A stretch of 64,000 bases of DNA, from contig OY969891.1 in the NCBI GenBank assembly GCA_963704355.1, positions 4,464,001 through 4,528,000 on the forward strand, in the 5' to 3' direction. How positions within the stretch are numbered: the stretch's first letter is position 1; each line of letters starts with the position of its first letter. Under the pieces are notes generated by a model, which was given only the letters and a program-made list of their open reading frames with translations, made no database searches and was not told where the DNA came from. This DNA comes from Bog-473 sp963704355. Lineage in GTDB: Bacteria > Actinomycetota > Acidimicrobiia > Acidimicrobiales > RAAP-2. Positions 41,957 through 50,910 of this stretch are shown here, in pieces. A program made the position numbers and the translations under genes.

Positions 41957-43060
41957 ATGGACAAGGTCCGGCTCGGCGTGCTGGGCGCAGGCAACATCGC
42001 AGCCATGAACGTCCGGGGTTATCTCGAGGACCCCCGCTGCGACGTGGTCGCCGTCTGCGACACGGACGAGGCGGTGGGCAGGCTGGCGGCCGCGGAATGG
42101 GGAGCCGAGCGGTGCTACTCGGACCTCGACGGCTTCCTGGTTGACGAGTCCATCGATGCGGTCGAAGTGCTCACCCCGACCCACCTCCACCACGACCACG
42201 TGATCGCCGCGCTCGAGGCGGGCAAGCACGTGTCGGTGCAGAAGCCGGTCGCCAACTCGGTCGAGGACGCGCAGGAGATGCAGGCCGTCGCCGAGCGGGT
42301 GGGGCGCACGCTGCGCGTCAGCGAGTGCTTCGTGCACTACCCGCCGCTCGAGCTGGCCAAGCGCCTGGTGGCCGACGGCGCGATCGGCAAGCCCTCGTCG
42401 TTGCGGATTCGCACGCTGGTCGGGCAGACCGACTCGGCCTTCCAGGCGGGGCTACGCCCAGAGGGCTACGGCTGGCGGCTGGACAAGCGCAGCCCGGGCG
42501 GGCACCTCTTCGACGACATGGTGCACAAGTACGCCATGGCGCTCTGGCTCCTCGACCTCGACATCACGTCGGTGCAGGCGGTGGTCCGCCGGCGCGACCT
42601 CTTCTTCGAGCCCTGTGCGGTGATCTTCGAGTACGAGAACCCCGAGGTCCTCGGCATGATGGAGGTCCAGTACTCACCGAATTTCTACATGCGGTCGCAG
42701 TACTACGGCGCGGACGAGTTCTTCGAGATCACCGGCGACGAGGGCCAGATCTGGGTGACGCGGGCCACGGGCGAGATGCTCGACCTGGCGCCCGTGATGC
42801 TCTTCACGGGCACGCCACAGGAACGCACCACGACGGAGTTCACAGAGATCGACGCCGACTGGGGTGCCGGCTTCGTCCGCTCGTCCCAGCACTTCGTTGA
42901 CGCGCTGATCCACGGGACGCCGGCCGCGATGAGCGCCGCCGAGGCGATCGACGTGCTCCGGCTCTGCTTCGCCGTCTATCAGGCCGGCGAGACCCGGCTG
43001 CCTGTCGACCCTCGCACCATTACCGGGTCGGTCAGCCCGTCCGGCTGGGGGGAGTGGTAG
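41957..43060 (+). CDS. Gfo/Idh/MocA-family NAD(P)-dependent oxidoreductase
   Basis: Two-domain dehydrogenase. The N-terminal Rossmann fold is VRLGVLGAGNIAAMNVRGYL, followed by DVVAVCDTDE. The EKP-type motif appears as VSVQKPVANS at about residues 94-103 (Gln replaces the usual Glu). The C-terminal alpha/beta domain includes SPGGHLFDDMVHKYAMALWL with the likely catalytic His/Asp. 367 aa from ATG 41957; a GTG just before it is possible, with AGAGGA upstream. Probably co-transcribed with the CoA-transferase. Substrate unknown. Confidence 0.9.
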   Translation: MDKVRLGVLGAGNIAAMNVRGYLEDPRCDVVAVCDTDEAVGRLAAAEWGAERCYSDLDGFLVDESIDAVEVLTPTHLHHDHVIAALEAGKHVSVQKPVANSVEDAQEMQAVAERVGRTLRVSECFVHYPPLELAKRLVADGAIGKPSSLRIRTLVGQTDSAFQAGLRPEGYGWRLDKRSPGGHLFDDMVHKYAMALWLLDLDITSVQAVVRRRDLFFEPCAVIFEYENPEVLGMMEVQYSPNFYMRSQYYGADEFFEITGDEGQIWVTRATGEMLDLAPVMLFTGTPQERTTTEFTEIDADWGAGFVRSSQHFVDALIHGTPAAMSAAEAIDVLRLCFAVYQAGETRLPVDPRTITGSVSPSGWGEW

Positions 43061-43069
43061 CCACCCCGG

Positions 43070-43999
43070 TCACTCCCAGGGTGGGGGACCAACCTCGATG
43101 CGCGCCAGCCTCGAGCGCACCTCGCCGAAGCGGCCGTCAGCGGCGGACCATTCGCGCCAGGCCTGGGAGATCTCGTCGCGGGTGCGGGCGACGAAGTTCC
43201 ACCACATGAGGACCGGCTCGGGGAAGGGGGGACCACCCAGGAGCAGGGCCCGCGCCGCCCCTTTCGGCCGGAGGCGGACCTCGTCGCGCTGGGTCCCGAG
43301 ATAGGCGAGCAGGCCGGGCTCGACGACGACGCCCTCCACGACCACTTGTCCGTCGAGCACCATCAGTGCGTGTTCGTCGTCGCGGCGGAGGGGCACGGTG
43401 GCCTCAGGACCCGTGAACGCGAGGTCGACGCCCACGTGCTCGGTGTCCCGCCGGGCGGGCGAAACGCTCCCCCCGAACTCCCCCACCAAGATGGTGGCGG
43501 TCGCACCGCCGAGCTCGACACGGGGCAGAACGGGATGGTGCTCGAACGCCGGCGGACCGTCGCGGGTCGCCTCGGGCTGGGCCACCCAGAGCTGCACGGC
43601 GTGCAGAGTGTTTTCGCGTCCAGGATCCTCCTCGGCGTGCGCCACCCCATGGCCGGCTGTCATCAGGTTCAGTTCGCCCGGCCGGATCAGCTGGTTCGAG
43701 CCGAGGCTGTCGAGATGCAGCAGCTCGCCTTCGAGCAGCCAGGTGACCGTCTGGAGCCCCATGTGCGGGTGGGGCCCGATGCCGATGGCATAGGCCTTGT
43801 CCACCTCGATGGGTCCGACGTGGTCGGCGAAGCACCACGCGCCCACGGTGCGCCGCGGCCGCTGCGGCAGCATCCGCAGCACGGAGAGTGAGCCGACCTG
43901 CGTTTCGCGGCCCGCGTCGAGCTGGACCACCGGCCCGGTGGCTGTGACCGCGGGCTCGGCGGACGGTGCTGCATCCTCGGTCGTCAGCGGTCCGCTCAT
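43070..43999 (-). CDS. Pirin family protein
   Basis: Bicupin metal protein of 309 residues. The N-terminal cupin contains the metal ligands in GIGPHPHMGLQTVTWLLEGE, and a later LMTAGHGVAHAEE carries the remaining His/Glu. The C-terminal cupin begins near HVGVDLAFTGPEATVPL. Some pirins have quercetinase activity; others act as regulators. The frame stays open to 44359 but that part is antisense to the next gene. ATG 43999 has AAGGAAGGG upstream. It is divergent from a GNAT-like gene over 57 bp and convergent with the Gfo/Idh/MocA gene. Confidence 0.92.
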   Translation of the reverse strand: MSGPLTTEDAAPSAEPAVTATGPVVQLDAGRETQVGSLSVLRMLPQRPRRTVGAWCFADHVGPIEVDKAYAIGIGPHPHMGLQTVTWLLEGELLHLDSLGSNQLIRPGELNLMTAGHGVAHAEEDPGRENTLHAVQLWVAQPEATRDGPPAFEHHPVLPRVELGGATATILVGEFGGSVSPARRDTEHVGVDLAFTGPEATVPLRRDDEHALMVLDGQVVVEGVVVEPGLLAYLGTQRDEVRLRPKGAARALLLGGPPFPEPVLMWWNFVARTRDEISQAWREWSAADGRFGEVRSRLARIEVGPPPWE

Positions 44000-44056
44000 A
44001 GACGCCCTTCCTATACCCATAAGGTGGCGCCCGACCCCGAAGACGGAGGCAGCACC

Positions 44057-44374
44057 ATGAGCAGCACACCCGCCAGCGACCTGGAGGTGGTCGATCTCCC
44101 CGCCGAGAGCCGCTTCGTGATCAAGGGGGCGGACGCTGAGGCCGAACTGATGTACGCGGTCCAGGGGGATCGCCTTCTGCTCGTCCACACCCAGGTGCCC
44201 GAAGCCTGGGAAGGGCGCGGCATCGGAGGACGACTCGTTCGCGCCGCGCTGCGCCGGGCTCGCGCCGACAACCTGACGATCGTGCCGTGGTGCCCCTACG
44301 CCAGGAAGTGGCTCAAGACCCACCCTGACGAGGCCGGGGGCCTGGTCATCGACTACCACACGCCGCGTCCGTGA
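44057..44374 (+). CDS. Small GNAT-fold N-acetyltransferase-like protein (YjdJ type)
   Basis: 105-residue protein of the minimal GNAT group. SRFVIKGADAEAELMYAV forms the first strands, followed by LLLVHTQVPEAWEGRGIGGR, where the Gly-Arg-Gly-Ile-Gly turn binds acetyl-CoA pyrophosphate. It ends with VPWCPYARKWLKTHPD. ATG 44057 is preceded by GGAGG at 44045-44049 with 7-bp spacing. The acceptor substrate is unknown. It is convergent with the alpha/beta hydrolase gene. Confidence 0.85.
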   Translation: MSSTPASDLEVVDLPAESRFVIKGADAEAELMYAVQGDRLLLVHTQVPEAWEGRGIGGRLVRAALRRARADNLTIVPWCPYARKWLKTHPDEAGGLVIDYHTPRP

Positions 44375-44390
44375 CGGACTGGCGCTCCGC

Positions 44391-45200
44391 TCAGTGGGCG
44401 GAGAAGAACTCCATCAGGTCGGCGGCGACCTCCTGGGCGTGCGTCACGAAGCCGAGATGCCCCGCCCCCGCCACCTCGCGGTAGGCGCTGCCCGGAATCG
44501 CCTCCGCGGCCTCGCGCGCGTAGCGGGGCGGAGAGTCCACGTCGTGCTCGAAAGCCAGCACCAAGCAAGGCACCCGCACCTCGGGCCAGCGGGTCGTGCG
44601 CGCCGGGTCGGTCGACCAGGCCAGGGCGGCCTCGTACTGGCCGAGGCGGCCGGGGTTGGGCCAGGCGGGCAAGTCGCCGATCATCGACAGCCAGGCGCTG
44701 ACCACCTCGGAGTCCTGGAGGTCGCTGGTCGGGAGGTATCGCAACGTCTCGGTCGCATAGAAGAGCGGCGGGAGGTCGTAGTCCAGTGCGGCGAGGTCGC
44801 GCTCGACGGTCGTGATGGCGATCTCCCACACCGTCGGCGCGTTGGCGCTCCCCATGAAGGCTGCGGACCGCACGCGCCCGGGGTGGTCCAACACGAGGGT
44901 CTCGGCGATCCATCCGCCCATGGAATGGCCGGCGACGCGGACCGGCTCGACCCAGCCCAGGTGGTCCAGGATGGCGATGGCGTCGGCAGCCATCTCGTCC
45001 ACGCTGTAGGGCGCGGGCGGCATGGACGAGGGCTCCACGCCCCGGTTGTCGAAGGTGACGACGCGGTAGCCGCCCGCGACGAGCGCAGGGAGCAGCGAGA
45101 CGTGCCAGGCCAGCGCCGGCGCCCCGCATCCCGCGATGAGCATCAGGGGGTCGCCCACACCCGTGACCTCGTAGCTCAACGTCGCACCGTCGGCGTCCAC
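44391..45200 (-). CDS. Alpha/beta hydrolase
   Basis: 269-residue cytosolic hydrolase of the classical type. The first strands are LSYEVTGVGDPLMLIAGCGA and VVTFDNRGVEPSS. The nucleophile elbow is AGHSMGG. The acid lies in AFEHDVDSP and the His in VAGAGHLGFVTHA. The frame extends to 45239 inside the preceding gene. I chose GTG 45200, one base after that gene's TGA, because family members begin a few residues before LSYEVTG. Co-transcribed with the threonine dehydratase-like gene. Confidence 0.87.
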   Translation of the reverse strand: MDADGATLSYEVTGVGDPLMLIAGCGAPALAWHVSLLPALVAGGYRVVTFDNRGVEPSSMPPAPYSVDEMAADAIAILDHLGWVEPVRVAGHSMGGWIAETLVLDHPGRVRSAAFMGSANAPTVWEIAITTVERDLAALDYDLPPLFYATETLRYLPTSDLQDSEVVSAWLSMIGDLPAWPNPGRLGQYEAALAWSTDPARTTRWPEVRVPCLVLAFEHDVDSPPRYAREAAEAIPGSAYREVAGAGHLGFVTHAQEVAADLMEFFSAH

Positions 45201-45201
45201 C

Positions 45202-46161
45202 TCAGGAATGGAGCACCTCCGACAACAGCTTCGGGGCAACGTTGCGCCCGGTGAGGATGACGACCGATTCCTTGCCGTCGGGATCGGGCCGCACCACGCC
45301 GGCCCGCAAGGCGGCCACGCCCACAGCGCCGGCGCCTTCCAGCACGAACCCCATCTTGTGCGCGGCGAAGGCCATGGCCGAGCGGATGTCGGCCTCGCTC
45401 ACCGTGAGGACCTCGACGTGGTGTTCCAGCGCGATGCCGACGGTCACCGCGCCCGGCTCGAGGTTGCCGGCCAGCCCGTCGGCCACCGTCGGCTCGACCG
45501 TGATCGGGACGATCGCGCCTGCGGCGAGCGCGGTGCTCATCGACGGCGACGCCTCGGACTCCACGCCGACGACGCGGACACCGGTCCCTTCCAGCCCGAG
45601 GATCACGCCTGAGAGCAGCCCGCCACCGCCGCACGGCACGACGACCGTGCCGAGGTCGGGCACCTGCTCGGCCAGCTCGCGCGCCAGCGTGGACTGGCCG
45701 GCAATCACGTCAGGGTCGTTGTAGGGCGACACGTAGCGGCTGCCCTCCTGGTCGGACAGCGCCAGGGCGTGCGTCTCGGCCTCGCGGTAGCCGTGGCCGT
45801 GGAGCACGAGCCGCACGTCGAACTGCTGGAGGGCCGAGACCTTGGCCGCTGAGGCGCCGGTGGGCACGACGACGGTGACGCGGGCACCAAGGTTGGACGC
45901 GGCGTAGGCGACGCCGAGCCCGTGGTTGCCGGCGGACGCGGCGACAACAGCGCGCCCTGGCTCGGCCTCGAGCGTGGCCGACACCGCGGCGAGCCCGCCG
46001 CGGACCTTGAACGACCCGGTCGGCTGGACCGTCTCGACCTTGACGGAGACCGACGGCCCGAGTTGGGGCGCGGGAACGACAGGCGTCACGGGCAGGAACC
46101 GGCGCACCGCCTTCCATGCGGCCTCCAGGTTGGCCGGCCCCGGCTGTTCGACGTGCCGCAC
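45202..46161 (-). CDS. PLP-dependent threonine/serine dehydratase-like enzyme
   Basis: Fold-type II PLP enzyme. The Schiff-base Lys is in QPTGSFKVRGG. The phosphate-binding asparagine motif is ASAGNHGLGVAYAA. The tetraglycine loop is VVPCGGGGLLSGV, and a Ser near LTGRN contacts the pyridine nitrogen. About 319 aa without a regulatory ACT domain, so it is a catabolic threonine/serine dehydratase or a serine/aspartate racemase-like member. GTG 46161 chosen; the frame extends to 46212. It is nearly start-to-start with the NagB-like gene. The alpha/beta hydrolase follows directly. Confidence 0.88.
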   Translation of the reverse strand: MRHVEQPGPANLEAAWKAVRRFLPVTPVVPAPQLGPSVSVKVETVQPTGSFKVRGGLAAVSATLEAEPGRAVVAASAGNHGLGVAYAASNLGARVTVVVPTGASAAKVSALQQFDVRLVLHGHGYREAETHALALSDQEGSRYVSPYNDPDVIAGQSTLARELAEQVPDLGTVVVPCGGGGLLSGVILGLEGTGVRVVGVESEASPSMSTALAAGAIVPITVEPTVADGLAGNLEPGAVTVGIALEHHVEVLTVSEADIRSAMAFAAHKMGFVLEGAGAVGVAALRAGVVRPDPDGKESVVILTGRNVAPKLLSEVLHS

Positions 46162-46190
46162 CGGCCCAGTCTGGCCGAGGTTCGCCTGGC

Positions 46191-46973
46191 ATGCTGAACG
46201 CCGTGGAAACAAGGAGCTTCACGGCCGGCGACGCCACCGTGCACGTGCACGCCGACGCCACGGCGTTGGCGCGGGCGGCCGCCAACGAGGCCGTCGCCGT
46301 GCTGCGGGCGGCGGTGGCGGCACGAGGCGTGGCGCACGCCATGTTCGCGACCGGGAACTCACAGCTCGCCTTCGTGCGCGCGCTCGTGCTCGAGACCGCC
46401 GACGTGCCGTGGGCCGAGACGGTCGTCTTCCACATGGACGAGTACGTCGGTGTCGGACCGGACCATCCGGCCGGTTTCCAGCGCTGGATCCGGGAGCGCA
46501 TCACCGAGCCGGCGCACCCGAAGGCCGCCTATTACCTGGAGGGGCTGGGTGACGCCGTCGCGCAATGCGCGCGCTACTCCCGCGTGCTGCGCGACCACCC
46601 CCTCGACCTGTGCTGCCTCGGCATCGGGGAGAACGGGCATCTCGCCTTCAACGACCCGCCGGTGGCGGACTTCGCCGACCCCCTCGACGTCAAGGTGGTG
46701 GAGCTCGACGCCGCCTGCCGCTCCCAGCAGGTGAACGAGGGCCACTTCCCCGCGCTCGACGCGGTCCCCACTCAGGCCATCACGGTGACCATCCCGGCGC
46801 TCCTGCGTGCGGGGCGGGTGCTGGCCGTGGTCCCCGAAGCGCGCAAGGCGAAGCCGGTACGTGACGCGCTGACGGGGCCCGTGGCGACGAGCTGTCCCGC
46901 CTCGGCCTTGCGCACCATCGCACACGCCAGCATCCACCTCGAGCCGGACTCGGCGCGCCTACTCCCCGGCTGA
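46191..46973 (+). CDS. nagB: Glucosamine-6-phosphate deaminase (NagB) / 6-phosphogluconolactonase family protein
   Basis: Aldose-ketose type isomerase that converts glucosamine-6-phosphate to fructose-6-phosphate and ammonia in NagB proper. Diagnostic segments are MFATGNSQLAFVRAL, FHMDEYVGVGPDHPAGF (catalytic Asp), DLCCLGIGENGHLAFNDPP (Glu/His) and a late ITVTIPALLRAG. About 260 aa, the short NagB type. ATG 46191 or GTG 46203 start; no SD. Lone nag gene here, divergent from a PLP enzyme with only 29 bp between the chosen starts. A NagB-paralogue activity remains possible. Confidence 0.85.
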   Translation: MLNAVETRSFTAGDATVHVHADATALARAAANEAVAVLRAAVAARGVAHAMFATGNSQLAFVRALVLETADVPWAETVVFHMDEYVGVGPDHPAGFQRWIRERITEPAHPKAAYYLEGLGDAVAQCARYSRVLRDHPLDLCCLGIGENGHLAFNDPPVADFADPLDVKVVELDAACRSQQVNEGHFPALDAVPTQAITVTIPALLRAGRVLAVVPEARKAKPVRDALTGPVATSCPASALRTIAHASIHLEPDSARLLPG

Positions 46974-47011
46974 GGCTTGCCGAGGATGCACCGCTGCTGC
47001 TCAAGCGTCGG

Positions 47012-47569
47012 TCAGGCCCCCGATTCGCCCGTCACGTCGTAGAGGTGGTGCACGGGGTCGTGGATCATGTAGCGGGCGAAGGACGCCACCGTGAAGGACG
47101 CGCCGTCACTCCGCCGGCCCCGACGTTGCCACTGCGCGCCTCGTACGGCCGCGAAGGCCGCGGCCAGCTCCCCCGCCGCAGCTTCGAGCCCCGAGGCGAC
47201 GGCGACCGGGTCCTGGGCCAGGTAGTCCTCCTCCGCCGCCGTGGCGTCCTGGTCCCAGTTGGCGTACAGCGGGTCCTCCTCGGTCAGCATCAACCCGAGG
47301 CGCCGGTGAAAGAGCGTGCACACGTCCCGGACGTGGCAGGCGTATTCGAGGGGTGCCCACCGGTCCGGGCGGGGCCGGCGCCGGAGCACCGGGGCAGGTA
47401 GCTCGAGCAGACGCGCCCAGGCCGCGGCGTTGGCGCGCAGGCGTTCCGCCACCGCGTCGGGGCGGAACGACGACGCATCGAAGCCACACTCGGGACAGGG
47501 GCGCTCGAGCACCCAGGTCCAGTCCTTTTCGTCGGGCACGATGTCGTCCGGGACGGTGTCGTCGGGCAC
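47012..47569 (-). CDS. DinB-family protein
   Basis: 185-residue four-helix-bundle protein of the DinB/MDMPI-like group, often metal-dependent thiol transferases. Helical regions include AERLRANAAAWARLLEL and APLEYACHVRDVCTLFHRR with a metal His. MIHDPVHHLYDVTGE near the C-terminus supplies the other His ligands. The N-terminus contains PCPECGFD, an unusual Cys pair, and a short Pro-Asp-Asp repeat. GTG 47569 has GGAGGAGC directly upstream. Substrate unknown. Confidence 0.82.
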   Translation of the reverse strand: MPDDTVPDDIVPDEKDWTWVLERPCPECGFDASSFRPDAVAERLRANAAAWARLLELPAPVLRRRPRPDRWAPLEYACHVRDVCTLFHRRLGLMLTEEDPLYANWDQDATAAEEDYLAQDPVAVASGLEAAAGELAAAFAAVRGAQWQRRGRRSDGASFTVASFARYMIHDPVHHLYDVTGESGA

Positions 47570-47761
47570 GCTCCTCCTCGCGGGTCGGCTCCCAGCCCCA
47601 CAGCATGGCGGAGGCGCGGCGACCGGCGGGCGGGGCGCAGGCCGGTCACGGCAACCACATCGAACCCGGCGGGCAACGGCGGGGCAATGGCGGGTCCGTA
47701 GCTTTCGAGGGGGGATCTGGGGGTGCCGGGCCGGTGGCCGGGCCGGTCGACGGAGGGGTCA

Positions 47762-48508
47762 GTGACGATCGCAATCGCGACGGGGCTTGAACGTCCCGCA
47801 GCAGAGGCCGACGCGCCGGCGCGCCGGGGCCACGGTGAGGGCCGGAGCCGGCGTCGCCGACGGATCCGGCGGGTCCTCATCGTCACCGGATCCGGGCTGC
47901 TGGCGCTGATCGCCCTGGTCGCGGCGTGGGTCGGGATCAGCCTCTACAGGATCGACCACGCCGTCCATCACGTGGGGGTGCCCAGCGCACTCCTCGCCCA
48001 GGGCAAGAACGACCTGCTCGCGATCGTCAAGGGCCCGGACCACAGTGAGCAGATCTTCGTCTTTCACGACACGGGCGCCCACACCAACGTGCTCAAGATC
48101 CCGAGCTCGCTGCAGCTGCCCACGTCGGACGGGCGCACCGTGCCGATCGAGACGCTGAGCCTGCATGCGCCGGACGCCCTCATCGCGGGCCTCGACCACC
48201 TGGGCATCCCGGTCAGCCACTACGTGGGCGTCGACCTGCACATGGTGAGCCCCAACTCGAGCCTCGGGCAGCTGGCCACCGGGAAGCTCGCGGTCACCTC
48301 GCTCATTTCGGACCCGACCGGCACCGCGTCGCTCCTCGAGCAGGTGGCCTCGCACATCTATCTCGGGCCCGGGACCCCGGTCTCCGCCGTCCTCTCCCTG
48401 ATGCACGTCCCCACCGCGCGCCCCCTTTCGGTCCCCACCGCCAAGGACGTGCACGGCCGGGTTGTCCTCGCATCGGCGTTCGACACGGTCCTGCGCAGCT
48501 TCCTCTAA
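47762..48508 (+). CDS. Membrane-anchored LCP (LytR-CpsA-Psr)-like protein, degenerate
   Basis: 248 residues with an Arg-rich cytoplasmic N-terminus, one hydrophobic anchor (VLIVTGSGLLALIALVAAWV) and an extracellular domain. That domain shows LCP-like landmarks: IFVFHDTGAHTNVLKIPSSL, then LIAGLDHLGIPVSHYVGVDL. It lacks the Arg cluster LCP enzymes use to hold polyprenyl pyrophosphate, and it is shorter than usual, so a wall-ligase activity is doubtful. GTG 47762 follows GGAGGGG. The next small ORF begins immediately at its stop (TAA-ATG). Confidence 0.6.
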   Translation: MTIAIATGLERPAAEADAPARRGHGEGRSRRRRRIRRVLIVTGSGLLALIALVAAWVGISLYRIDHAVHHVGVPSALLAQGKNDLLAIVKGPDHSEQIFVFHDTGAHTNVLKIPSSLQLPTSDGRTVPIETLSLHAPDALIAGLDHLGIPVSHYVGVDLHMVSPNSSLGQLATGKLAVTSLISDPTGTASLLEQVASHIYLGPGTPVSAVLSLMHVPTARPLSVPTAKDVHGRVVLASAFDTVLRSFL

Positions 48509-48829
48509 ATGGGGCGCGGGCCCAGATCCGGGGCGGCGGCCCGGCGCTGGCGGGACCGGCTCGGCGCGGCCCTGCGGTGGCTGGGGTACGAGGACTGGGA
48601 CGCACCGGTGGTCGCACCGCCTGAGCCACCCACCCCGCCCGGCGACCGGACAACGGGTCCGGGGGCGAGCCCGCAAAGCCCGGCGCGAGGCGACGCGTCG
48701 ACCTCCCTCGACGAGGTCCTCCGCGCCGTCGCCGGGGCGCGCGCCGCGCTCCCCCGCGCCCCTGATCCCGAAATCGCCGACGGACCCGACACCACGGGCG
48801 GCCCGGATACCAGGGGCGGGGCGGGATGA
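48509..48829 (+). CDS. Hypothetical small protein following the LCP-like gene
   Basis: 106-residue frame whose ATG abuts the TAA of the upstream gene. It starts basic (MGRGPRSGAAARRWRDRLGA), has ALRWLGYEDWDAPVV, and then a Pro/Gly/Thr-rich low-complexity end. No family recognised. The adjacency suggests coupling, but a random open frame in GC-rich DNA is possible. Confidence 0.35.
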   Translation: MGRGPRSGAAARRWRDRLGAALRWLGYEDWDAPVVAPPEPPTPPGDRTTGPGASPQSPARGDASTSLDEVLRAVAGARAALPRAPDPEIADGPDTTGGPDTRGGAG

Positions 48830-48848
48830 CCAGCCCCTAACGGCGACC

Positions 48849-49955
48849 TCAGCCGGGCGCGGCAGCCGCCGGAGGCTCGTAGCCCAGCCAGCGGTCGAGG
48901 AACGGCAGCGCCTCGGACCCGTGCCACTGGTGGCCGCCCTCGAAGACGTCGTGCACCAGGCGGTCGCCCGCGCCCAGCGCGTCGTAGACCAGGCCGGTAC
49001 GGCGCACTGACTCGGTGGCGGCAGCGACCGGGAAGAGAAGATCCTCGGTGCCCGACTCGATGAGCAGGGGCCGCGGCGCCACCAGCGCACCGAGGTCCTC
49101 GTGCTCGAGCCGGCCGAGCATCCCGAAGAGGATCTGCGAGCCGCACATGTTCCACGGCATCTTGTGGCTCTCGGCCCACGAGGAGAAGTAGCCGCTGACC
49201 ACCGCGGCCGCGACCCGGTCGTCCACGGCCGCCGTGAAGAGCGTGACCGTGCCTCCGTAGCTGATCCCGACCATGCCGAGGCGCCCGGGGTCGACGAGCG
49301 GGTGCTCGCCCAGCAGGTCGAGGCAGCGCCGGAGGTCCCAGATGTTCTGGGCGAGGGGGTTCCACCCGGCCATGGCCGCGTGGACCAGGTTGGTGTCGCA
49401 GGCGTAGTGGTCCTCGGGAATCCAGTCCAGGCGTTCGCCGAAGCAGCGCAGGTCCGGTGCGAGCACGACGTAGCCTCGCCGGACCAGCTGCAGCGCGTAG
49501 TCGGCGTTGGGCATGTCGGTGTGCTCGAGGCCCACGACCTGCGCCTTGCCGGGGCCGTGGCCGTGGCAGGCCAGGACGGCGGCGCCGGGTGACGCCTTGA
49601 TGCGGGCGTCCGGCACGAGAAGGTAGGCCGGCACCGACATCGTGTCCTCGGTGTCGAAGACGATCTTCTGCCGCCGGTAGCCGTCGCACGTCTCGACCTC
49701 GAGCGTCTCGAGGTTGCGCGGCACCGGCGCCGGCTCTGGCCCCAGGAGCTCGTGCAGGCGGGCTCGGCAGCGCTCGACCCAGGCGCCGAGGGCCGCCGGG
49801 TCGGGATCGCCCTCGGGCAGGGGATCCTCGTGGGTGGTCGCGGCCAGGCGGGCCATCCATTGGTACCAAGGCGAGTAGTTGCGGGCAGGCGGTGTCAGCA
49901 CGAGGTCCCCGCTCTCGGAGCCAGCGGTGTCATCACCCACGAACGGTGTCATCAC
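48849..49955 (-). CDS. Alpha/beta hydrolase (acetyl-xylan-esterase/dienelactone-hydrolase-like)
   Basis: 368-residue cytosolic hydrolase. The fold core shows SVPAYLLVPDARIKASPGA and VLACHGHGPGKAQVVG. The nucleophile elbow is GMVGISYGGTVTLF, an acidic residue lies in LIESGTEDLLFPV, and the His in FEGGHQWHG. About 90 residues precede the core, as in the abhydrolase_7 group. GTG 49955 with ATG 49952 next to it; AAGGGGG upstream. It is divergent from the TauD-like gene. Substrate unknown. Confidence 0.85.
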   Translation of the reverse strand: MMTPFVGDDTAGSESGDLVLTPPARNYSPWYQWMARLAATTHEDPLPEGDPDPAALGAWVERCRARLHELLGPEPAPVPRNLETLEVETCDGYRRQKIVFDTEDTMSVPAYLLVPDARIKASPGAAVLACHGHGPGKAQVVGLEHTDMPNADYALQLVRRGYVVLAPDLRCFGERLDWIPEDHYACDTNLVHAAMAGWNPLAQNIWDLRRCLDLLGEHPLVDPGRLGMVGISYGGTVTLFTAAVDDRVAAAVVSGYFSSWAESHKMPWNMCGSQILFGMLGRLEHEDLGALVAPRPLLIESGTEDLLFPVAAATESVRRTGLVYDALGAGDRLVHDVFEGGHQWHGSEALPFLDRWLGYEPPAAAAPG

Positions 49956-50052
49956 TCAACGGACGCCCCCTTCACGCGACGCGACGGCGGTCGGTGGAGG
50001 GCCAATGTAGGCGGGGCGCACCCGGCCGCAGCGGCCCTGGCAGAATTGGGCG

Positions 50053-50910
50053 GTGACCCTCGCCACTTCCGTCCGCGTCCACCCGCTCTCGCCCACCATC
50101 GGGGCGGAGATCTCCGGCGTGGACATCTCGGTCCCGCTGGCCCCCGAGGTGGTGGCCGCCATCCGGGACGCCTGGACCGCGCATCACGTCATCTTCTTCC
50201 GGGACCAGTCCCTGAACGCGGAGCAGCAGGCCGACTTCGCGCGTCAGTTCGGCACGGTTACCGAGGCGCACCCGGTGCTGCCCTCCATAGAGGAGAGCCC
50301 CGAGGTGTTGGCCATCGACGGCAAGGTCGATCGCGCCAGCTGGTGGCACACCGACGTGACCTTCCTGCAGACGCCGGCGATGGGATCCATCCTCTACATG
50401 CTCGAGGCGCCCGAGGTCGGCGGCGACACCATGTGGGCCAGCCTGCAGGACGCCTACGACGGGCTGGCGGAGCCCGTGCGCGCCATGTGCGACCGGCTGA
50501 TCGCCATCCACCACGACCCGTGGTTCGCCGCGGACGCGGCCGAACGGGGTGGTTACGAGTGGGACGGCGTGTGGCACGAGAAGCTGCTGCCCGCGCTGCA
50601 CCCGGTCGTGCGGACGCATCCCGAGAACGGGCGCAACGGCCTCTTCGTCAACCGCCAATTCACTCGGCAGATTTTCGGGTTGTCGGACAACGAGAGCAAC
50701 GCCGTCCTCGAGATGCTGTACCACCACTGCATCAAGCCGGAGTACACCTGCCGCTTCCGCTGGCGCGCCGGGTCCGTCGCCTTCTGGGACAACCGGGCCA
50801 CGCTGCACTACGCGCTGGACGACTACGGGGATGCCGCCCGCTACGCGCACCGCGTGACCCTGCGGGGCGACAAGCCCTACGGGCCGCCGATGCCCCAGCT
50901 CGCCACCTGA
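50053..50910 (+). CDS. TauD/TfdA-family alpha-ketoglutarate-dependent dioxygenase
   Basis: Fe(II)/2-oxoglutarate oxygenase, cytosolic. The metal-binding HxD is in RASWWHTDVTFLQTP (about residues 98-100). The distal His is in YAHRVTLRGDKPYGPP, followed by the 2-oxoglutarate-binding basic residue. The N-terminus PLSPTIGAEISGVDIS is standard. 285 aa. Substrates in the family include taurine, alkyl sulfates and aryloxyacetates; none can be chosen here. GTG 50053. Its stop overlaps the next frame as CTGA. Confidence 0.92.
   Translation: MTLATSVRVHPLSPTIGAEISGVDISVPLAPEVVAAIRDAWTAHHVIFFRDQSLNAEQQADFARQFGTVTEAHPVLPSIEESPEVLAIDGKVDRASWWHTDVTFLQTPAMGSILYMLEAPEVGGDTMWASLQDAYDGLAEPVRAMCDRLIAIHHDPWFAADAAERGGYEWDGVWHEKLLPALHPVVRTHPENGRNGLFVNRQFTRQIFGLSDNESNAVLEMLYHHCIKPEYTCRFRWRAGSVAFWDNRATLHYALDDYGDAARYAHRVTLRGDKPYGPPMPQLAT

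Noticed and set aside
44000..44359. N-terminal extension of the pirin gene to 44359
   Set aside because: The extension is antisense to the GNAT-like gene; the pirin domain and SD-led ATG begin at 43999.
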